From the NCBI GenBank assembly GCA_040394195.1, contig JBEBSR010000003.1:1-64000 (forward strand): DNA of 64,000 nt, read 5' to 3'. Under the pieces are notes generated by a model that saw only the letters and a list, made by a program, of their open reading frames with translations, had not been told where the DNA came from and ran no database searches. The translations under genes were made by a program, and so were the position numbers. The DNA is from Wohlfahrtiimonas larvae_A (GTDB taxonomy: Bacteria > Pseudomonadota > Gammaproteobacteria > Cardiobacteriales > Wohlfahrtiimonadaceae). Shown piece after piece: positions 53,582-63,123 of this stretch (position 1 is the stretch's first letter; each line of letters starts with the position of its first letter).

Positions 53582-54118
53582 ATGAGTAATAAGAGAGCAT
53601 TAATATTTATTGGGTTGGGATTATTGCCAGTTATCTCAGAAGCGATAACTTTAGATAATATAAGTAATTTTTTGTTAAATCCTGATCTGCCTCAATTGAC
53701 CCCACAAGAGGTGATTGCTAATCCAAATTTTTTCGGTAAATTAGACACCACTTTAGAAACAGAAGATGAATTAGTTTTATCAGCGCAAAAAAAGCCAAAT
53801 AGTTTAGAAATGACATATATGAAACTAGATGGTCAATGGTTATTGAATGATGTTAGTTTTAGTTATTACTCAAGTAAAAATGAGAATTGTGAAAAGCAAC
53901 AAAATGCTTACACAAAACATTTGACTAAAAAGCTAAATAAGGCTACGTTCAATGAGTCAGAGGAAGGTATGTTTTGGCAGTTGCAGGATCGCAGTTGGGG
54001 GATTTGGTTGTCGATAGATCGCACAATTAATCCTTTTTCTAATGCGAGTGGTTGTTCATCTAAAATCATATTGATTTATAGTAATTTGGATGAGCAAAAT
54101 GGAGATGAAGATTTTTAA
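53582..54118 (+). CDS. exported hypothetical protein
   Basis: 178-residue protein with N-terminal signal-like helix (about 5-21, LIFIGLGLLPVISEA). The mature part is polar, with two Cys (near 101 and 158) that could form a disulfide and aromatic-rich beta-like stretches (GMFWQLQDRSWGIWLSID). It is divergent from sitA and upstream of ackA with no shared function visible. No family recognised. Confidence 0.6.
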   Translation: MSNKRALIFIGLGLLPVISEAITLDNISNFLLNPDLPQLTPQEVIANPNFFGKLDTTLETEDELVLSAQKKPNSLEMTYMKLDGQWLLNDVSFSYYSSKNENCEKQQNAYTKHLTKKLNKATFNESEEGMFWQLQDRSWGIWLSIDRTINPFSNASGCSSKIILIYSNLDEQNGDEDF

Positions 54119-54198
54119 CATCGAGTATAAACGAGCAGTTTGTAGTTAAAATTTCTGCTCACTAACATTAACAATAAATTGAAATTCATGGAGCTTTT

Positions 54199-55392
54199 AT
54201 GTCTTATATCCTTATTTTTAACTGCGGTAGTTCATCACTTAAATTTTCCTTGATGGATGAAACAAGTGAACAAGTAGAGATGTCTGGTTTAGCAGAAAGA
54301 TTAGGTGAATCAGGAGCAGTGATTACAACATCTTGGAATGGCAACAAAGTTCCAGCAGATTTAGGTAATGGTAGTGGACATAAGGCAGCAGTTGATTACA
54401 TTTTGGGCTTTTTAAAAGAAAAAGGATATTTAGACAAAATTAAAGCAATCGGTCACCGTGTAGTTCATGGTGGCATTAAATTTAAAGATTCTGCATTGAT
54501 CAATGATGAAGTGGTTGCGCAAATTAGAAAATGTATTCCATACGCGCCAATTCATAACCCTGCAAACTTAATTGGTATTGAAGCTGCTATTGAAGCTTTT
54601 CCATCATTGCCGCAAGTTGCAGTATTTGATACAGCATATCACCAAACAATGCCAGAAACGGCTTATCTCTATGCGATTCCTATGGAGCTGTATCGTGATC
54701 ATAACATTAGACGTTATGGCTTCCATGGTACAAGCCATCGTTACATTGCAGATAAAACGATTGAGAAATTAGGCTTAGATAGAAATAACTCGGCGATCAT
54801 CAGTGCTCATTTGGGTAACGGTTCATCTTTAACTTCTATTAAAAATGGTCAATCAGTCGATACAACAATGGGTTTTACACCATTAGAAGGTTTAGTGATG
54901 GGCACGCGCGCAGGCGATGTAGATGCTGGTATTGTTAAATTTCTATCTTCTAAATTAAACTTAAATGTGGATGAAATTGACACATTATTGAACAGTAAAA
55001 GCGGTTTGTTAGGCATTTCAGAATTATCTAATGATTGTCGTACGTTGTGGGCCGCTGCTGAAGAAGGTCATAAAGGTGCAAAACTTGCACTAGAAATCAT
55101 GATTTATCGTTTAGCGAAGAAAATCGTTTCTTTCATCGTGCCATTAGGCCGTTTGGATGCGTTAGTATTCACTGGTGGTATTGGTGAAAATGATGTGATG
55201 ACACGTAAAAAAGTATTGGAACATTTAGCATTTTTAGGCTTCAAAGTAGACGAAGCTGCAAATAGTGCAACATCACGTGGTAAAGAAGGTATCATCGGTG
55301 AAAGCCCAACATTTGGTAAAGCAATGGTACTTTGCACGGATGAAGAATTGATGATTGTGAGAGATACTCTGAAAATCGTTAATGCACTTTAA
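54199..55392 (+). CDS. ackA: acetate kinase
   Basis: Interconverts acetyl phosphate plus ADP with acetate plus ATP in the cytosol. It is 397 residues (E. coli AckA 400). Typical elements: N-terminal FNCGSSSLKF, HRVVHGG, RYGFHGTSHRY with the active-site His, and the nucleotide-site VFTGGIGEN. GGAG precedes the ATG. It forms ackA-pta with the next gene, though a hairpin terminator lies between them. Confidence 0.97.
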   Translation: MSYILIFNCGSSSLKFSLMDETSEQVEMSGLAERLGESGAVITTSWNGNKVPADLGNGSGHKAAVDYILGFLKEKGYLDKIKAIGHRVVHGGIKFKDSALINDEVVAQIRKCIPYAPIHNPANLIGIEAAIEAFPSLPQVAVFDTAYHQTMPETAYLYAIPMELYRDHNIRRYGFHGTSHRYIADKTIEKLGLDRNNSAIISAHLGNGSSLTSIKNGQSVDTTMGFTPLEGLVMGTRAGDVDAGIVKFLSSKLNLNVDEIDTLLNSKSGLLGISELSNDCRTLWAAAEEGHKGAKLALEIMIYRLAKKIVSFIVPLGRLDALVFTGGIGENDVMTRKKVLEHLAFLGFKVDEAANSATSRGKEGIIGESPTFGKAMVLCTDEELMIVRDTLKIVNAL

Positions 55393-55410
55393 TTTTTACC
55401 TGTAAACATT

Positions 55411-55435
55411 AGGATGATCATAGATCATCCTTTTT
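55411..55435 (+). terminator. terminator or attenuator between ackA and pta
   Basis: AGGATGATC / GATCATCCT with an ATA loop, followed by TTTTT, in the 66-base gap before pta. It would reduce readthrough into pta. Confidence 0.8.
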
Positions 55436-55458
55436 CGTTCAACAAAGGAATTCATTCA

Positions 55459-57132
55459 ATGAAAACATTATTTGTTAGTCCAATTGGTCAAATCAAAAAT
55501 CTTTACCCAATTTCTTTCGCATTAGTGAAAGCATTGCAAGAAAAAGGCTTAAAAGTTGGCTATATTAAGCCAATTAGTCATGCTAATAAAGATACTGCAA
55601 TGTTGTATAAATATGTTTTTGATGGTGTTGCACCAATTTCTTTGGATATGGCGGAAGTTGAAAGTTTAATTTTAAAAGATGATTACGACACAATTTTAGA
55701 GAAATCTATTGAGTTGGTTGTGAAAGCACAAAAAAATAATGATGTAGTTGTGATCGAAGGCATTGAGTTAAATGCACGTAATCCATTCACTGAAAAGTTG
55801 AACTTGGATTTAGCGGCGACTTTCCAATCGGGTTTAATTTTTGCAGGTAATGCTGGCGCAAATACATTCTGCCAAATTGGCGAATACTTGAATTTCTACA
55901 TTAAGCGTTTCTCAGGCTTGAAAAATTGGTTGGCAGGTTATATTGCTAACAAAATGGCAGATGCTTCTTTATCAGATGAAGAAAATGCATGCCAAGTATT
56001 AACAGATGAGCAAATTGATTGCTTAGGTTTGATTGCTGATAATAAAAGTTTACGTGATGTGAATGATATTGTGAACTTCATACAAGGCAGCTTGAAAGTT
56101 GATGATATCGTTGAAAAATTGAATGTTTTGGAAGAAAAGCCAATCACAACGCCAGCATTTTTTAAGTATCGTTTGATTGAAAAAGCGAGAGAAGCAAATC
56201 AGCGTATTGTATTACCAGAAGGTGATGAGCCAAGAACTGTTAAAGCTGCGATCATTTGCCATGATCGCCAAATTGCACAATGTGTTTTATTGGGCGAGCG
56301 TGCAAAAATTGAAGAAGTTGCAAAAGCACAAGGTTTAACATTACCAGAATCAATGGAAGTGATTGATCCAAAAGATGTGGCTGAACAATATGTGCCAACT
56401 TTGGTGGAATTGCGCAAACACAAAGGCATGACGGAAGAAGTTGCCAAAGAACAAGTGAAAGATACTGTAATTTTAGGTACTTTAATGTTGGCAAAAGATG
56501 ATGTTGCAGGCTTAGTTTCAGGCGCTGTGCATACTACAGCAGATACAATTCGCCCAGCATTACAATTATTGGGTACATCTAAAGGTTCTAGTATTGTATC
56601 GAGTATTTTCTTTATGTTGATGCCAGAAGGTGCAAATGTTTACGGCGATTGTGCTGTGAATCCAAATCCAACACCTGAGCAATTGGCAAATATTGCATTG
56701 CAATCAGCACAATCAGCTAAAGCATTTGATGTTGAACCTCGCGTTGCTATGATCTCTTACTCAACAGGTTCATCGGGTGCTGGCGAAGATGTGGAAGCAG
56801 TAAAACAAGCAACTGCATTGGCAAAAGCAGCTGATCCTAGTTTGATGATTGATGGTCCAATTCAGTTTGATGCAGCTTATGTTCCTTCTGTGGGTAAGCA
56901 AAAATTGCCGAATAGCCCAGTTGCAGGTCAAGCAACGGTATTCATTTTCCCTGACCTAAATACAGGGAACACAACATATAAAGCAGTGCAGAGAAGTGCT
57001 AACTTAATCAGCATTGGGCCAGTGCTTCAAGGCTTGGCAAAGCCTGTTAATGATCTATCTCGTGGTGCATTAGTTGAAGATATCGTTTACACTATTGCGA
57101 TTACCGCAGTGCAGGCGGCGCAACAGAAGTAA
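55459..57132 (+). CDS. pta: phosphate acetyltransferase, short form with BioD-like N-domain
   Basis: Converts acetyl-CoA and phosphate to acetyl phosphate. From the ATG at 55459, after AAAGGA, it has 557 residues, against 714 in E. coli. The N-terminal part (about 1-190; TLFVSPIGQIKN) resembles the P-loop BioD-like domain but lacks a clear Walker A. A short linker leads straight to the catalytic PTA_PTB domain (about 235-557; LPEGDEPRT, STGSSGAGEDVE), so the central DRTGG domain appears absent. Catalytic residues look intact. Confidence 0.93.
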   Translation: MKTLFVSPIGQIKNLYPISFALVKALQEKGLKVGYIKPISHANKDTAMLYKYVFDGVAPISLDMAEVESLILKDDYDTILEKSIELVVKAQKNNDVVVIEGIELNARNPFTEKLNLDLAATFQSGLIFAGNAGANTFCQIGEYLNFYIKRFSGLKNWLAGYIANKMADASLSDEENACQVLTDEQIDCLGLIADNKSLRDVNDIVNFIQGSLKVDDIVEKLNVLEEKPITTPAFFKYRLIEKAREANQRIVLPEGDEPRTVKAAIICHDRQIAQCVLLGERAKIEEVAKAQGLTLPESMEVIDPKDVAEQYVPTLVELRKHKGMTEEVAKEQVKDTVILGTLMLAKDDVAGLVSGAVHTTADTIRPALQLLGTSKGSSIVSSIFFMLMPEGANVYGDCAVNPNPTPEQLANIALQSAQSAKAFDVEPRVAMISYSTGSSGAGEDVEAVKQATALAKAADPSLMIDGPIQFDAAYVPSVGKQKLPNSPVAGQATVFIFPDLNTGNTTYKAVQRSANLISIGPVLQGLAKPVNDLSRGALVEDIVYTIAITAVQAAQQK

Positions 57133-57144
57133 CAGGAGTTTTCT

Positions 57145-57579
57145 TTGCCAATTATTCGTAAAAGTAAAGTCGTACCTTATTCGGCTAAGCAAATGTTTGA
57201 TTTAGTTAATGATGTGGAGAAGTATCCCGAGTATTTGCCTTGGTGTAAAACGGCAAGGATACTTCGCCAAACTGACAATGAGATGGATGCATCCATTGGT
57301 GTTTTGATGGGGCCAGTGAATAAAACCTTCACAACAAGAAACCAAATGGTGGATGGTGAAGTGATTCACATGTCTTTAGTGAATGGGCCTTTCAAAAAAC
57401 TACGTGGCGAATGGAAGTTCGTAAACGTTTCAGAAACTGAATCTAGCATAGAATTTGAACTCGATTTTACATTATCGATTGGCTTGTTATCCAATATGCT
57501 CAATCCAATTTTTGAAAATATGTATGGTTCCATGATCAAAGCTTTCTCTGACCGAGCGAAGGTTGTTTATGGCGAATAA
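57145..57579 (+). CDS. ratA: RatA family ubiquinone-binding START-like protein
   Basis: 144-residue helix-grip (START/COQ10) protein. It begins at TTG with CAGGAG six bases upstream. VVPYSAKQMFDLVNDVEKYPEYLPWC is diagnostic of E. coli RatA (YfjG) and of Coq10-like quinone chaperones. E. coli RatA has been reported to block 70S ribosome formation; a respiratory quinone role is the other proposal. The stop overlaps the following rnfH start, the same pairing as ratA-ratB in E. coli. Confidence 0.92.
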   Translation: MPIIRKSKVVPYSAKQMFDLVNDVEKYPEYLPWCKTARILRQTDNEMDASIGVLMGPVNKTFTTRNQMVDGEVIHMSLVNGPFKKLRGEWKFVNVSETESSIEFELDFTLSIGLLSNMLNPIFENMYGSMIKAFSDRAKVVYGE

Positions 57580-57874
57580 CATGATCAAAATTGAATATGT
57601 TTTGGCATTGCCCAATGAGCAATTGCAAGAATATCAAATGATCGAAGAAGGCAGTGCATTGAAAGATGCATTGTCTTCTTTTGCATTAGATGAAAAAGCA
57701 AAAGCAGTGATTGAATCACCCATTTATGGCATTTTCAATCAATCAGTAGAGTTGGATTATATTTTGCAAGATGGAGATCGTATAGAAGTTTATCGACCAT
57801 TGCAGATTGATCCGAAAACTGCCCGAACAATTCGAGCAGAACGGAAAAGAAAGCTACTTAACTCAAAGAAGTAA
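57569..57874 (+). CDS. rnfH: RnfH/RatB family ubiquitin-like protein
   Basis: 101-residue beta-grasp protein. MIKIEYVLALPNEQ begins the conserved domain, and DGDRIEVYRPLQIDPKTARTIRA near the C-terminus is the family signature. The ATG at 57569 has AAGG at good spacing and overlaps ratA by 11 bases; the ATG at 57581 just after the ratA stop is possible but lacks an SD. Function is unknown; linked by name to Rnf complexes in Rhodobacter. The 3' end overlaps convergent trmL by 17 bases. Confidence 0.9.
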   Translation: MANNMIKIEYVLALPNEQLQEYQMIEEGSALKDALSSFALDEKAKAVIESPIYGIFNQSVELDYILQDGDRIEVYRPLQIDPKTARTIRAERKRKLLNSKK

Positions 57875-58328
57875 AGTTTAATTGGCGCCATCCTTCATAG
57901 ATTGCGATGGCAACGCTGTTGGATAGGTTTAAACTGCGGCCATTTTCTGTCATAGGCAAGCGGCACAATGTTTCATGTGGTTGGCTATTTAAAAACTCCA
58001 TCGGTAAACCACGAGTTTCTGGCCCAAAAATTAACGCATCATTGTCTGTGAATTCAACGTCAAAGAAGGAGCGTGTGCCTTTAGTTGTCATTGAATAAGC
58101 ATTGTTAGGTTTAATGTAATCTAAACATTCAGCCAGACTATCCCAAGTTTTGAGATCAGCCCATTCATGGTAATCCAATCCAGCTCTTTTTAAAGCTTTA
58201 TCTTCTAGTTTAAAGCCTAATGGCTTAATTAAATGTAACTTTGCACCAGTATTTGCGCAAAGTCTGATGATGTTACCTGTATTCGGTGGAATTTCAGGTT
58301 CAAATAATATTACTGATAATCGACTCAT
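57858..58328 (-). CDS. trmL: tRNA (cytidine/uridine-34-2'-O)-methyltransferase TrmL
   Basis: SPOUT-class methyltransferase modifying the wobble ribose of certain leucine tRNAs. It is 156 residues (E. coli TrmL 157), a minimal SPOUT domain without an RNA-binding extension. The start LFEPEIPPNTGNIIRLCAN, the SAM-loop GPETRGLP and the knot region LPMTENGRSLNLSNSVAI are all diagnostic. The start overlaps the preceding lipoprotein gene by four bases (ATGA). Confidence 0.95.
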   Translation of the reverse strand: MSRLSVILFEPEIPPNTGNIIRLCANTGAKLHLIKPLGFKLEDKALKRAGLDYHEWADLKTWDSLAECLDYIKPNNAYSMTTKGTRSFFDVEFTDNDALIFGPETRGLPMEFLNSQPHETLCRLPMTENGRSLNLSNSVAIAIYEGWRQLNFTSLS

Positions 58329-58705
58329 GATTTACGTTTAGCACAGCCTTTAAATGTTTGCTTGTTGATTTTGACAACTGCTGAATGGGAAAAACTTTTA
58401 CCTGCAACAGAACAATCCTTTTCCGTTAATTCAATGTTTGCTAATTGATTGGTGGATTTTAAGTGGGTTTTGTTGCCTTTTGTGGTTTCATCCCAGCTCA
58501 TCATTCGACCCTCGTAGCGGCCAGGGAATGATCCATGAAATCGCTGGTCATTGATGCTTACATGCCATTCAGGCGCGCGGCCTTCCATTTCCCAGCTAAT
58601 CGTTGGAGTTTCTGAGTCGTTTTTGGGTTTAACGATTTGATCAATTGTACTAGAGCAACCAGCAACAATGATCATTAGAGAAGCTAATCCTAAATATTTC
58701 ATCAT
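58325..58705 (-). CDS. hypothetical lipoprotein
   Basis: 126-residue lipoprotein with lipobox VAGC (Cys17). The mature domain is beta-rich with conserved-looking Trp residues (ISWEMEGRAPEWHVSI) and two further Cys near 98 and 121, which could form a disulfide; it resembles small COG3650-type envelope proteins only loosely. AGGA lies about ten bases before the two tandem ATG codons. It is translationally coupled to trmL, which is probably operon economy rather than shared function. Confidence 0.65.
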   Translation of the reverse strand: MMKYLGLASLMIIVAGCSSTIDQIVKPKNDSETPTISWEMEGRAPEWHVSINDQRFHGSFPGRYEGRMMSWDETTKGNKTHLKSTNQLANIELTEKDCSVAGKSFSHSAVVKINKQTFKGCAKRKS

Positions 58706-58774
58706 TTAGTCATATTCCTAAATAAAAAATTCATACCATTTTATATCAAACTTTCAGTAGATCATAGCTGCGAT

Positions 58775-59119
58775 CTAATAATCCTGTCGATTGCTATATA
58801 AATATTCTTTCCTTAGCAATTGATAATATTCACTAGAATGTTGCGAAGTTAAATAGTGAGGGTAGCCAAAATTTCCATCACCTAGATCATGGATTGGTTT
58901 GAAACCAAATTGAATGGCGAAGTTTTGGAAGCTTGTTGTGCGTTTATAGCTATTTTCTATCAATATTGTCGGATCTTTGTGATGATCATAGAAAGGTGAT
59001 TTGTAAACATCAGCTCCGCGATAAAATGAAAAGGGAATATTGTGTTGAACTGTTTCAGCAGAAAGAAGCGAAGTAAATATTGAGCTTAATAGAGTAATTA
59101 AAGCAGCACATTTTTTCAT
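58775..59119 (-). CDS. small exported protein, unknown
   Basis: 114-residue protein with signal peptide (MKKCAALITLLSSIFTSLLSA). The mature 93 residues are Tyr/His/Phe-rich without Cys, transmembrane segments or recognisable motifs. It lies between pyrG and the lipoprotein-trmL pair on the same strand. The reading frame and signal make it credible; nothing supports a function. Confidence 0.55.
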   Translation of the reverse strand: MKKCAALITLLSSIFTSLLSAETVQHNIPFSFYRGADVYKSPFYDHHKDPTILIENSYKRTTSFQNFAIQFGFKPIHDLGDGNFGYPHYLTSQHSSEYYQLLRKEYLYSNRQDY

Positions 59120-59160
59120 ATTTTATTGTTCTTAAATGCTTAAATTAATGAGTATAAAAA

Positions 59161-59181
59161 ATCTCGCCATAAAGGCGAGAT
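59161..59181 (-). terminator. terminator of pyrG
   Basis: ATCTCGCC / GGCGAGAT with a five-base loop and a T run on the minus strand. Confidence 0.9.
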
Positions 59182-59200
59182 ATTTATATACAATTTAGAA

Positions 59201-60853
59201 TTACTGACCAGAAGTTTTCTTTTGGCGTTCAACTGCTGCTGCAATGAAGCTCACAAACAATGGATGACCATCGCGTGGTGTTGATTTGAATTCAGGATGT
59301 GCTTGGCATGCAATGAACCAAGGATGCTCAGGAATTTCAACGATTTCAGCTAATTCTTTATCTTTTGACCAAGCTGCAAATTTCAAGCCAGCTTGTTTCA
59401 ATACATTCAAGTAATCATTATTGAATTCGTAACGATGTCTATGACGTTCGATCACTTCTTCTTTTTGATAGATTGAGTATGCTTTAGAGTCTTTCTCTAA
59501 TACACATGTTTGTGCGCCTAAACGCATTGTGCCACCAACATCTGATTTAGCTGTTCTGCGTTCAGTTTCACCAGCTGCATTTGTGAATTCAGTGATTAAG
59601 CCGATTACAGGATGCGGAGTGTCTGAGCGAATTTCTGAGCTGTTTGCATCTGTTAAGCCAGCAACGTTACGTGCGTATTCAATCACAGCAACTTGCATAC
59701 CTAAGCAAATACCAAAGTATGGAATTTTGTGTTCGCGTGCATAACGAACAGCATTGATTTTACCTTCAATACCGCGTTCACCAAAGCCACCAGGTACTAA
59801 AACTGCATCAATGTTGTAAAAGTATGGTGATAATTCTTCTTCAGTTTTTGCATTGTCCAATGTTTCTGAATCTAAATAGTGAATTTTAACTTTCACTGAA
59901 TTTTTGATACCAGCATGGAATAGTGCTTCATTCACTGATTTATAAGCATCTGCTAGTTCAATATATTTGCCAACCATCAGTACATTCACTTGTGATTGTG
60001 GTGTTAAAATTTTCTCAACAACAGCATCCCATTCAGATAAGTCAGCTTCAGGTGCAGATAATTTTAAGTAATCTAATGCGATGCGATCTAAGCCTTCTTC
60101 ATGCAAAATGCGTGGTAAAGCATAGATTGTTTTAGCATCTAAACATTGGATGACAGCTTCTTTTTGTACGTTAGTAAATAGTGCGATCTTGTTCTTTTCA
60201 TCATCAGGAATAGCAACTTCAGAGCGACATATTAAGATGTCTGGTTGAATACCAATTGAACGCAATTCTTTCACAGAATGTTGTGTTGGTTTTGTTTTCA
60301 ATTCGCCAGAAGCTTGTAAGTAAGGTAACAATGTCAAATGCATGAACAATGACTGATCACGACCCAATTCTGAGCTTAATTGACGAATCGCTTCCAAGAA
60401 TGGTAATGATTCGATATCACCTACTGTGCCACCGATTTCGATCAATGCAACATCAGCATCACCAGCAGCTTGACGAATACAAGTTTTGATTTCATTAGTA
60501 ATGTGTGGGATTACTTGAACTGTGCCACCTAGGTAATCGCCACGGCGTTCGCGTTGGATAACGTTCAAGTAAACACGGCCTGCGCTCACGCTATTTTTGC
60601 GTGTTGCAGTCATGCGAATGAAACGTTCATAGTGACCGAGGTCCAAGTCAGTTTCAGCACCATCTTCTGTCACATAAACTTCACCATGTTGAAACGGGCT
60701 CATTGTGCCTGGATCTACGTTAATGTACGGATCCAATTTCATCATAGTTACTTTAAGTTTACGCGATTCTAAAATAGCGCCAAGTGAAGCTGCGGCAATG
60801 CCTTTACCCAGTGATGAAACAACACCACCAGTCACAAAGATAAAACGTGTCAT
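59201..60853 (-). CDS. pyrG: CTP synthase
   Basis: Aminates UTP to CTP using ATP and glutamine. It is 550 residues (E. coli 545). The N-terminal synthase domain opens TRFIFVTGGVVSSLGKG and contains the EIGGTVGDIES segment. The C-terminal class-I glutaminase has the nucleophile Cys in FGICLGMQ (about 380) and the His/Glu pair in AHPEF. Unlike many proteobacteria, no eno or kdsA gene is adjacent. AGGAAT precedes the ATG. Confidence 0.97.
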   Translation of the reverse strand: MTRFIFVTGGVVSSLGKGIAAASLGAILESRKLKVTMMKLDPYINVDPGTMSPFQHGEVYVTEDGAETDLDLGHYERFIRMTATRKNSVSAGRVYLNVIQRERRGDYLGGTVQVIPHITNEIKTCIRQAAGDADVALIEIGGTVGDIESLPFLEAIRQLSSELGRDQSLFMHLTLLPYLQASGELKTKPTQHSVKELRSIGIQPDILICRSEVAIPDDEKNKIALFTNVQKEAVIQCLDAKTIYALPRILHEEGLDRIALDYLKLSAPEADLSEWDAVVEKILTPQSQVNVLMVGKYIELADAYKSVNEALFHAGIKNSVKVKIHYLDSETLDNAKTEEELSPYFYNIDAVLVPGGFGERGIEGKINAVRYAREHKIPYFGICLGMQVAVIEYARNVAGLTDANSSEIRSDTPHPVIGLITEFTNAAGETERRTAKSDVGGTMRLGAQTCVLEKDSKAYSIYQKEEVIERHRHRYEFNNDYLNVLKQAGLKFAAWSKDKELAEIVEIPEHPWFIACQAHPEFKSTPRDGHPLFVSFIAAAVERQKKTSGQ

Positions 60854-61128
60854 GAATAATTCCTGATTGGGATAAAATGTATATATATCAGGGATTGCAT
60901 TGTACTATATCGTCCTCGGTTTTGCGATAGAAGATTTCGAGAATTTCCTAAAAGAAAATAAATTAGACAGGTTTCGATAAAAATTTATGATGAATCTCAA
61001 TACCAATTAGGCTAAATTCAGTCACTTTTTGCTCTAAATCATGTATAAGATTGCAAAATAGCAGTAAATGGCACATTTATTATAAAATTACATACATTAA
61101 TAATTAATATAAAAAACAGGTGCGGGAT

Positions 61129-63123
61129 ATGAATCGATTTGTTTTAACTGATCCATTAAGTTGTATTGGTTGCTTAGCATGCGAAACCGCTTGTGTCTTA
61201 TCTCACAATGACGAGATTTGGCCAGAAAATAAAGATAATTTTTTACCACGAGTGACATTATTAGATAATGGTAATGTGCGTACATCTGTAATGTGCCACC
61301 AATGTGATGATGCGCCTTGTGTTGCAGTTTGCCCAACAGATGCACTGATATTTAGAGACGATTACGTTAAATTAATTGAAGAGAAATGTATTGGTTGTAA
61401 AAATTGCGTGATTGCATGCCCATTTGGTGTGATTTCTGTGATCAATGCACAAACTCAAGATGGATTACTAAATTATGAAGCTGTTGCACATAAATGTGAT
61501 TTATGTGAAGACAGAAATGATGGCCCCGCATGTGTGAATGCTTGTCCAACCAATGCTATTCAATATTATGATGAAAGCCTAATTCAGCATAATCAGCAAC
61601 AAAAGCAATTGCGTACAATGCTTGGGAATCATGGATATCAAGCACCACAAAGATCTTCCATCCTAGATAACTTAGACAAAATCCCAAGAAAAGATGCAGA
61701 TAAAATTGCGATTGAAGAACGCAAAACAGGCTTTGATGAAATTTATATTGGTTTTAATCAATGCGATATAGAAAAACAAGGTGAACGCTGTATTACTTGT
61801 GGCGATCATGCTTATTGTGAATGGACTTGTCCAGTTCATAACCAAATCCCTCATTGGATCAAATTAGCTAAAGAAGGCAAGATTTTAGAAGCCGTTGAAT
61901 TGTGTCATCAATACAGTTCATTGCCTGAAGTTTGTGGTCGAGTTTGCCCGCAAGATCGATTATGCGAAGGCGCTTGTACTTTGGATCGTCGTGATTTAGG
62001 CGCAGTGACAATTGGGAATATTGAAAAATATATTACAGATACTGCGTTTGAAATGGGTTGGAAGCCTGATTTATCAAACGTTATATCAACAGGAAAACGT
62101 GTAGCAATTATTGGTGCAGGCCCTGCAGGTTTAGGCTGTGCGGATGTGCTCACTAAAAATGGCATTAAAGTTGTTGTGTTTGATCGCCATCCTGAAATTG
62201 GTGGGATGCTTACTTTTGGTATTCCTTCCTTTAAATTGGATAAAAAGATTCTTGTGCATCGCCGTGAATTATTCACAGAAATGGGCATTGAATTTCATTT
62301 AAATACAGAGATTGGCAAAGATATCTCTTTTGATGATCTCATGCGTGATTATGATGCTGTGTTTGTTGGCGTAGGTGCTTATCAATACACAAGAGCAGGT
62401 TTAGATAATGAAAATGCTGATGATGTTTATGATGCATTGCCATTTTTAACTGCGAATACTAAACATGTGATGGATTTAGCACAGCTTGAAAAAGAGCCTT
62501 ATGTGAATACAAAAGGTAAAAAAGTTGTGGTTCTCGGTGGTGGTGATACTGCAATGGATTGCGTTCGTACATCAATTCGCCAAGGTGCAGAAGTTGTGAC
62601 ATGTGCTTATCGCCGTAATGAAGCAAATATGCCTGGTTCTAAAAAAGAAGTGAAAAATGCGAAAGAAGAGGGTGTTGAATTCTTATTCAACGTTCAACCA
62701 TTACGTATTGTATTGAATGAAGATGGTAAAGTTTCAGGCATTGAAATGGTGAGAACAGAAATGGGTGCACCAGATGCTTCAGGCAGAAGAAAGCCACAGA
62801 AAATTGTGGGTTCAGAATTCATCTTAGATGCAGATATTATTCTACAAGCTTTTGGTTTTAGCTCTCATGCGATGCCTTGGTTAGCGCCTTATCATGTAAA
62901 TTTAGATAAATGGGGCGGGATTGATGCACCGAGAGGTGAAGAAAAATTCTGCCAAACGAGCAATGCTAAAATCTTTGCAGGCGGTGATGTTGTGCGCGGT
63001 GCTGATCTTGTTGTGACGGCAATGTCAGATGGTAGAAGAGCCGCAGAAGGCATCATTAAATATCTAAAAATTCAACCAATTTTCCCGCCACAATTTGTGG
63101 CAAGAGAGTTGCGCCATGAATAA
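61129..63123 (+). CDS. aegA: AegA: ferredoxin/GltD-type oxidoreductase
   Basis: 664-residue fusion. Residues 1-150 carry HycB-type ferredoxin motifs for about four 4Fe-4S clusters (CIGCLACETAC, CHQCDDAPC, CIGCKNCVIAC, CDLC). The rest resembles the small subunit of glutamate synthase: a Cys-rich segment (CITCGDHAYCEWTC), FAD site IGAGPAGLGC and NAD(P) site LGGGDTAMDC. The start matches E. coli AegA (MNRF). In E. coli, AegA and its paralogue YgfT act in formate-dependent uric-acid degradation with FdhF. Here aegA overlaps the hydN-like gene by eight bases and precedes fdhF, a direct operonic link to formate oxidation. Confidence 0.93.
   Translation: MNRFVLTDPLSCIGCLACETACVLSHNDEIWPENKDNFLPRVTLLDNGNVRTSVMCHQCDDAPCVAVCPTDALIFRDDYVKLIEEKCIGCKNCVIACPFGVISVINAQTQDGLLNYEAVAHKCDLCEDRNDGPACVNACPTNAIQYYDESLIQHNQQQKQLRTMLGNHGYQAPQRSSILDNLDKIPRKDADKIAIEERKTGFDEIYIGFNQCDIEKQGERCITCGDHAYCEWTCPVHNQIPHWIKLAKEGKILEAVELCHQYSSLPEVCGRVCPQDRLCEGACTLDRRDLGAVTIGNIEKYITDTAFEMGWKPDLSNVISTGKRVAIIGAGPAGLGCADVLTKNGIKVVVFDRHPEIGGMLTFGIPSFKLDKKILVHRRELFTEMGIEFHLNTEIGKDISFDDLMRDYDAVFVGVGAYQYTRAGLDNENADDVYDALPFLTANTKHVMDLAQLEKEPYVNTKGKKVVVLGGGDTAMDCVRTSIRQGAEVVTCAYRRNEANMPGSKKEVKNAKEEGVEFLFNVQPLRIVLNEDGKVSGIEMVRTEMGAPDASGRRKPQKIVGSEFILDADIILQAFGFSSHAMPWLAPYHVNLDKWGGIDAPRGEEKFCQTSNAKIFAGGDVVRGADLVVTAMSDGRRAAEGIIKYLKIQPIFPPQFVARELRHE

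Noticed and set aside
61069..61090. sigma-54 promoter (TGGCAC) upstream of aegA
   Set aside because: The -12 GC element at the required spacing is missing; the sequence after it is only A/T.
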